Part shown: piece by piece, positions 15,106 to 18,751 of the stretch
How positions within the stretch are numbered: the first letter of the stretch is position 1
Layout: each line of letters opens with the position of its first letter
Source: [Eubacterium] yurii subsp. margaretiae ATCC 43715
GTDB taxonomy: Bacteria > Bacillota > Clostridia > Peptostreptococcales > Filifactoraceae
Length of the DNA stretch: 18,751 nucleotides
Assembly: GCA_000146855.1 (NCBI GenBank)
Contig: GL405246.1
Span: 821,996 to 840,746, forward strand
Direction: 5' to 3'
The notes under the pieces: model-generated
Database searches by the model: none
What the model was told of the DNA's origin: nothing
Seen by the model: the letters and a program-made list of their open reading frames with translations, nothing else
Program-made: the position numbers and the translations under genes

Positions 15106-15532
15106 GCTGCACTAGTTTATAAACATATATTGGTTTCTTATCATCAACCTGTTGATTATTCTACTTTTAAATGTAATAAGACAGAGTATATATGATGTCT
15201 TTATCTTACAAAAATCTTTCATACTAAAAGTTAATAGAATTGTAGATTTTTTTATCTTTTTACTATTCTTTGAAAAGTTAAAATCTATTACCATCAAAGA
15301 AAAATCTATGTTGTTAATCCTTGAATGAATAACAATAGTAGTACTAGTTACACTTATTGCTTTAAATTATTTGAGTTAAATAAGAGTATTATTGTATTTT
15401 TCAAGTTGATACTTATTTAATATAATAGATGTATAAATTTTTGTATGAAATTTCAAGCAGAGATTAAAATATGCGAATATTTTAATATTCTAAATGGATG
15501 TTCATGTAAATATGAATAGAAAGGAAGATATT
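15106..15532. other. Intergenic region before the lyase pair
   Basis: No gene is supported; a 61-codon minus-strand frame at 15112-15297 is Lys/Ile-rich, with no ribosome site or recognisable motif. The right half holds the candidate promoter and inverted repeat listed next. No U-tract hairpin was found after the exported-protein gene. Confidence 0.5.
15376..15426 (+). promoter_or_regulatory. Candidate promoter with overlapping inverted repeat upstream of the lyase pair
   Basis: -10 TATAAT (15421-15426) with a moderate -35 TTTTCA (15398-15403) at 17 bases. An inverted repeat TTAAATAAG (15376-15384) / CTTATTTAA (15412-15420) brackets the -35, and its right arm touches the -10, as an operator would. 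The region is AT-rich, so chance is possible. Confidence 0.35.
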
Positions 15533-16477
15533 ATGAAGTTGGTTGAAAAGGTAAGACTTTGTGAAGTGGGTTTAAGAGATGGTCTGCAAAATGAAAAGAG
15601 GATTTTGGAAACAAAAGATAAGTTGGAGTTACTTGATTTAGTAGGACAATCAGGATTTAAAATAATAGAACCCGGCTCTTTTGTAAGTCCAAAAAACGTA
15701 CCTCAGATGGCAGATACTGATGAACTTTATAAAAAAGGAAAGCTATATGACGGTGTGGAATACAGAGCCTTAGTAGCAAACTTAAAGGGAGTACAAAGAG
15801 GAATAGATTGTGGTTGTAAAAAGGTAAAACTCAACGTTTCTGCTAGCAGAGCTCATAACCTTGCAAATCTCAATATGACACCTGAACAAAGCGTGGCAGG
15901 ATTTAGAGACTGCGTTGATTTGGCTCATAAGAATAATATAGAAATATCAGGCTCTATTTCAATGCCCTTCGGCTCTCCATGGGACAAGACTATACCGATT
16001 GAAGATGTTAAGTCTATAGTGGAAGCGTATCTTAATGTAGGAATTGATGAGATATCGCTTTCTGATGCTGCCGGAGTTGCATATCCAACACAGGTATATG
16101 AAATGGCTATAAAGATGAGAGCGGACTATCCTAAGGTAAGGTGGGTATTACACTTCCATAATACGAGAGGGCTTGGCATAGCAAATATAATAGCAGGAAT
16201 GCAGGCAGGATTTGACACCTTTGACACTTCTTTTGCCGGACTTGGCGGATGCCCGTTCGTACCCGGAGCTGCAGGTAATGTATCTACTGAAGATGTGGTG
16301 CATTTAATGGATCAGATGGGAGTATATACAGGTATAGATATAGACAAGGTAATAGAAATAGGTAAAAAAGTCAGAGACTTGACAGGAAATCAACACGGAA
16401 GTTACATCCTCAATGCCGGAAAGGCAAGTGACTTGGTCAGAGAACTGCCTACAGGACAGAAAAAATACACTAAATGA
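15533..16477 (+). CDS. HMG-CoA lyase-family enzyme (DRE-TIM metallolyase)
   Basis: A 314-residue TIM-barrel lyase of the HMG-CoA lyase family, which cleaves a CoA ester of a beta-hydroxy-beta-methyl acid to acetyl-CoA plus a keto acid. Key residues are present: Arg15-Asp16 in VGLRDGLQNE, Glu46, the metal ligands His207 and His209 in HFHNTRG, the loop Cys240 in GLGGCPFVPGAAGN and Asn249. Differences from typical HMG-CoA lyase are SPKNVPQM where SPKWVPQM is common, and GSPWDK in place of the GCPY segment, so the acyl part may differ. The frame extends to an ATG at 15494, but AAGGA (15521-15525) lies 7 bases before ATG 15533, which is chosen. The PEP-mutase-family gene follows 45 bases on, evidently in the same transcript. 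Confidence 0.85.
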   Translation: MKLVEKVRLCEVGLRDGLQNEKRILETKDKLELLDLVGQSGFKIIEPGSFVSPKNVPQMADTDELYKKGKLYDGVEYRALVANLKGVQRGIDCGCKKVKLNVSASRAHNLANLNMTPEQSVAGFRDCVDLAHKNNIEISGSISMPFGSPWDKTIPIEDVKSIVEAYLNVGIDEISLSDAAGVAYPTQVYEMAIKMRADYPKVRWVLHFHNTRGLGIANIIAGMQAGFDTFDTSFAGLGGCPFVPGAAGNVSTEDVVHLMDQMGVYTGIDIDKVIEIGKKVRDLTGNQHGSYILNAGKASDLVRELPTGQKKYTK

Positions 16478-16522
16478 TGATAAATATCTATAGAAAAGTT
16501 ACTTAGTAAAAAGAGGGATACA

Positions 16523-17380
16523 ATGATAAAGACTAAAAAATTAAGAGATTTGATAAATGGTGATAAGGTGGTAGTAGCACCTTGTGCATATGACGCTTTG
16601 TCTGCAAGGGCTATTGAGTTTATGGGTTTTGAACTTGCTGCTACAACAGGATTTGGAATGCACGGAACAATACTTGGAGTACCTGATAACGGACTGCTTA
16701 CATTTACAGAAATGGTAAGAATGTGCAGGAATATGGCTGCTGCAGTTAAGATACCTATGATGGCGGATGCAGAAGGTGGATATGGAAATGCAATCAATAC
16801 CTATAGGACGGTAGTGGAATTTCAAAATTCGGGAATAGCCGGACTCTTCATCGAGGATCAGGAACTTCCTCCGAATTGCCCGTATATCAAAGGTACAAGG
16901 CTTATAAGAACAGAGGAGATGATAGGCAAGATAAAGGCAGCTGTAGAGGCAAGAAAGGATGAAAACTTTGTAATAGTAGCACGTACAGATGCACCTTTTG
17001 AAGAGGCGGTAGAAAGGTTAAACGCTTATGCAGAGGCTGGAGCAGATATGGTAAAACCTATGCCAAGAAACAAAAAAGAACTTGAAGAATTTCCCAAATA
17101 TCTTAAAGCACCGATACATCTCGGTTTTACCTATGGAAAGGAAACTACTCTTGGAGTAACTGCTCAAGATTGTGGGAAGATGGGATATAAGATAGTAACT
17201 TTTCCATTTGCCGAATTGATGGCAAGTGCTACAGCAATGCTAAAGATTTTGAAAGTGATTAAGGAAAAAGGTACTGATGAGTCATTCTACAAAGATTTGA
17301 TAAAATTCGATGACTATCTAAAACTTGTAAATATAGATACCTACAATGAATTAGATAGAAAGTACATGCTCGATATATAA
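16523..17380 (+). CDS. PEP mutase/isocitrate lyase superfamily protein with non-canonical active site
   Basis: A 285-residue member of the superfamily of 2-methylisocitrate lyase (PrpB), dimethylmalate lyase, oxaloacetate hydrolase and PEP mutase, which cut or rearrange C-C or C-P bonds in 2-oxo/hydroxy acids with Mg2+. Family text is clear: AYDALSARAIEFMGF, GVPDNGLLTFTEM, IEDQ (110-113) and VARTDA (152-157). Two places depart from lyases. The DxDTG metal motif is ADAEGGYG, so the second Asp is Glu84 and Thr is Gly. The KRCGH loop is PPNCPY (116-121), keeping Cys119 but losing Lys, Arg, Gly and His. The reaction is therefore not assigned; plain PrpB is unlikely. It is co-transcribed with the HMG-CoA-lyase-like gene. 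GAGGG (16513-16517) is 5 bases before ATG. Confidence 0.8.
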   Translation: MIKTKKLRDLINGDKVVVAPCAYDALSARAIEFMGFELAATTGFGMHGTILGVPDNGLLTFTEMVRMCRNMAAAVKIPMMADAEGGYGNAINTYRTVVEFQNSGIAGLFIEDQELPPNCPYIKGTRLIRTEEMIGKIKAAVEARKDENFVIVARTDAPFEEAVERLNAYAEAGADMVKPMPRNKKELEEFPKYLKAPIHLGFTYGKETTLGVTAQDCGKMGYKIVTFPFAELMASATAMLKILKVIKEKGTDESFYKDLIKFDDYLKLVNIDTYNELDRKYMLDI

Positions 17381-17667
17381 AACTTAAGAAATTATTTAAT
17401 AAGATAAACTATGATATTTAAAATAGTATATAGAATAAAATCTAATTTATTATGAGAATATAATTTAATTTAATATTAGCCACTATTTAAGCTATAGACA
17501 ATTTTCATCAATAGTATTAAAAAAGTATATTATTTATAACTATATTATAAATGCACTGAATATAGTTTTTGTATTATGTTATTAGATTTTAGCAATAAAA
17601 GGTGATTGGAAAAGTTCAGTCACCTTTTTTAATGAAAAAAATTATTTAAATAATATAATTTTTAATA
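17381..17667. other. Intergenic region after the lyase pair
   Basis: No gene seen. An AT-only stem AACTATAT (17538-17545) / ATATAGTT (17560-17567), with a 14-base loop and a T-run, is a weak terminator candidate for the lyase pair. The strong terminator at 17597-17630 follows. Confidence 0.45.
17597..17630 (+). terminator. Rho-independent terminator (left copy)
   Basis: Stem AAAAGGTGATTG (17597-17608) / CAGTCACCTTTT (17617-17628) with one G-U pair, loop GAAAAGTT, then a T-run ending at 17630. Nearly the same hairpin recurs at 18655-18687. Confidence 0.85.
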
Positions 17668-17716
17668 TTGACAAGTATACTTGGAAATGTTATAATGATT
17701 TTACCAAGTAAACTTG
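17668..17716 (+). promoter_or_regulatory. Consensus sigma-A promoter with two palindromic operator boxes
   Basis: -35 TTGACA (17668-17673) and -10 TATAAT (17691-17696) are both perfect, with a 17-base spacer. A perfect 12-base palindrome CAAGTATACTTG (17672-17683) overlaps the -35 and spacer. A second, near-perfect CAAGTAAACTTG (17705-17716) lies just past the -10. The centres are 33 bases apart, about three helix turns. This is the layout of a tightly repressed promoter, and the XRE protein encoded downstream is the obvious candidate repressor. Confidence 0.85.
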
Positions 17717-17733
17717 TCAAAGGAGGATTCGGA

Positions 17734-18039
17734 ATGAAAAAAGATGAAATACTTGAAAAAGCAAGGGAAGAGAATAAAGACGAGGGTATTGATAATGTCA
17801 ATAATAAAGGCTTAAGTTTAGGCTATAAAATTTTTATTTTATTAAGTATTATTTTAATTGTGTTTAACAGATTTAACAATATAGAAAGTTATGATATTCT
17901 ATCTCTAATGTTTGGATTTTCAGTAGCAGAATCTTATTTAAGATATAAATTTTTGAAGGAAAAAAGTTTATTAGTTTCTGTAGTAGGTTCTTCAATTGCG
18001 TGTATAGTATTCCTAATATGTCATATATTTTTTCACTAA
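17734..18039 (+). CDS. Small three-helix membrane protein (resembles DUF6442-type proteins)
   Basis: A 101-residue protein. A charged N-terminus MKKDEILEKAREENKDEG (1-18) is followed by three probable membrane helices at about 31-46, 55-70 and 79-100. The opening (MKKDEILEKxRxENK) resembles, from memory, the DUF6442 group of small Firmicute membrane proteins that sit beside XRE-type regulators; no function is known for these. The frame runs back to a TTG at 17668, but that is the -35 element of the promoter. AGGAGG (17721-17726) lies 7 bases before ATG 17734, which is the real start. It is the first gene of a short operon with the repressor-like gene 10 bases downstream. A sensor, stress or immunity-like role is only a guess. 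Confidence 0.75.
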   Translation: MKKDEILEKAREENKDEGIDNVNNKGLSLGYKIFILLSIILIVFNRFNNIESYDILSLMFGFSVAESYLRYKFLKEKSLLVSVVGSSIACIVFLICHIFFH

Positions 18040-18049
18040 GGTAGATTTT

Positions 18050-18259
18050 ATGGATAAATTATTAGTATTAAAAAATAATTTAAAAGAAATAAGGAAAGAA
18101 AAAGGATATTCACAGACTGATTTGGCAGAGCTTGTAGGAGTTTCAAGAAATACTATAAGTTCGATTGAGACAGGTCAGTTTAACCCTACTGCGAAGTTAG
18201 CGTTGATTTTGTGCATAGCCTTAGATAAGAAATTTGAAGAAATATTTTATTTTGATTAA
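18050..18259 (+). CDS. XRE-family helix-turn-helix transcriptional regulator
   Basis: A 69-residue single-domain Cro/C1-type DNA-binding protein. The helix-turn-helix is explicit: helix 2 SQTDLAELVG (21-30) and recognition helix VSRNTISSIETG (31-42), then NPTAKLALILCIALD and the FEEIF ending typical of short YozG/YgzD-like regulators. It has no sensor domain, so control is probably by dimer binding, by level, or through the neighbouring membrane protein. It most likely binds the paired palindromes over the module's promoter and represses its own operon. AAGG at 18038-18041 overlaps the preceding stop, 8 bases before ATG. Confidence 0.9.
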   Translation: MDKLLVLKNNLKEIRKEKGYSQTDLAELVGVSRNTISSIETGQFNPTAKLALILCIALDKKFEEIFYFD

Positions 18260-18270
18260 GACAAGTAAAA

Positions 18271-18354
18271 ATGGTAGCAGTAATAGCAACATTGATTTGT
18301 GTAGTATCAGCGCTTTGGTATATGAAAAGAAATAAAGAAAATGATACAAAATAA
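18271..18354 (+). CDS. Possible 27-residue membrane peptide
   Basis: The frame starts 11 bases after the XRE stop and encodes 27 residues: a hydrophobic stretch VAVIATLICVVSALWYM followed by a basic, polar tail KRNKENDTK. The shape (one helix, positive-inside tail) is that of a small membrane peptide, and its position makes it the third gene of the module. Against it, no good ribosome site is seen before the ATG and the frame is short enough to arise by chance. It could also be the remnant of a longer protein. Confidence 0.3.
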   Translation: MVAVIATLICVVSALWYMKRNKENDTK

Positions 18355-18751
18355 GGCTTATTTAAATATACTAATACTAACATCTATTATAATAATGGAA
18401 TTTTTCTATAAAAATTGATACACTAAAAGTCTATTAACAAAAGATATGCTAATAAGTATCAGAAGTGTTAAATCCATAGTCTAAATAGGGTTTAGTATAA
18501 GTCATTATATTTGCTTAAAGCAGGATATAATTATACTAAAAAGCTGTTAAATAGCCATATAATTGTATTACAACAAAATTTTTGAAAATCAATACAAATG
18601 GATAAATTCATTTAGAGTAAATGCTTGGTAGAATAAATGCTGATTAGTATAAAGAGGTGATTGGAGAGAAGTCCAATCACCTTTTTTGCTAAAGAAAGAA
18701 GCTTAATTGTACGATAAAATTAATGAAAATATTTAATTTTAAAAGTAATTT
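18355..18751. other. AT-rich region at the right end
   Basis: No gene of credible length or composition seen. It holds a weak inverted pair TTGTATT (18563-18569) / AATACAA (18591-18597) and the terminator at 18655-18687. The last 60 bases are AT-rich and featureless. Confidence 0.5.
18655..18687 (+). terminator. Rho-independent terminator (right copy)
   Basis: A perfect 11-bp stem AGGTGATTGGA (18655-18665) / TCCAATCACCT (18672-18682), loop GAGAAG, then six T. It is nearly identical to the terminator at 17597-17630 and closes the XRE module about 300 bases after its last reading frame. Confidence 0.88.

Noticed and set aside
15112..15297. 61-codon minus-strand frame in an intergenic region
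   Set aside because: Lys/Ile-rich, no ribosome site, no motif, and opposite to all neighbours; consistent with chance in AT-rich DNA.
16402..16797. 131-codon open frame on the minus strand
   Set aside because: It overlaps the end of the HMG-CoA-lyase-like gene and the start of the next; both sense genes are well supported.
16523..17380. 2-methylisocitrate lyase (PrpB) identity
   Set aside because: The KRCGH loop is missing and no prpC/prpD genes are nearby.
17668..17733. 22-residue N-terminal extension of the small membrane protein from a TTG codon
   Set aside because: The TTG is the -35 hexamer of a perfect promoter, and AGGAGG sits just before ATG 17734.
1..18751. CRISPR array, tRNA, rRNA or transposase
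   Set aside because: No regularly spaced repeats, no cloverleaf with a CCA-type acceptor end, and no transposase motifs were recognised on either strand.

Overview
The window reads as chromosomal DNA of a low-GC Gram-positive anaerobe (Bacillota, most likely class Clostridia or a Tissierellia-like lineage). The grounds are strong GGAGG-type ribosome sites, AGA-rich arginine usage, very AT-rich intergenic DNA, a lipoprotein-type TRAP binding protein and a 'copper amine oxidase-like' stalk-domain exported protein. The genus cannot be read from the sequence. All supported genes are on the + strand. No rRNA, tRNA, CRISPR array or transposase was seen.

Left part (1-5436): a leaderless AT-rich stretch, then a two-gene cell-surface O-acetylation unit (MBOAT acyltransferase plus an AlgJ/AlgX-like SGNH partner). 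This is closed by a terminator and followed by two housekeeping genes in direct contact, tsaD (tRNA t6A) and an IspD/TarI-type cytidylyltransferase.

Middle part (5437-12941): a probable catabolic locus. It holds an acylating aldehyde dehydrogenase of the sulfoacetaldehyde-dehydrogenase-like group, a 600-residue acetolactate-synthase-family TPP enzyme, a complete TRAP transporter (small membrane, large membrane and lipoprotein binding subunits), and a shikimate/quinate-dehydrogenase-family enzyme whose cofactor loop looks NAD-type. The logic suggested is uptake of a small carboxylate, NAD-linked oxidation, thiamine-dependent C-C cleavage to an aldehyde, then oxidation to an acyl-CoA. The substrate is not decided by the sequence: a cyclic hydroxy-acid such as quinate/shikimate, a sulfonate, or something else are all open.

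Right-middle (13300-17380): a separately promoted metal-dependent TIM-barrel enzyme (AP-endonuclease-2/3-dehydroshikimate-dehydratase superfamily), an exported stalk-domain plus PrcB-C-like protein, and a two-gene unit of an HMG-CoA-lyase-family enzyme and a PEP-mutase/isocitrate-lyase-family enzyme. The latter lacks most of the canonical active-site loop. These two lyase-type enzymes may be a second carbon-acid module related to the first.

Right end (17597-18751): a compact module between two nearly identical intrinsic terminators. A textbook sigma-A promoter carries two palindromic boxes, followed by a small three-helix membrane protein, a 69-residue XRE-type repressor and a possible 27-residue membrane peptide. 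The layout suggests an autoregulated small switch or defence/stress cassette.
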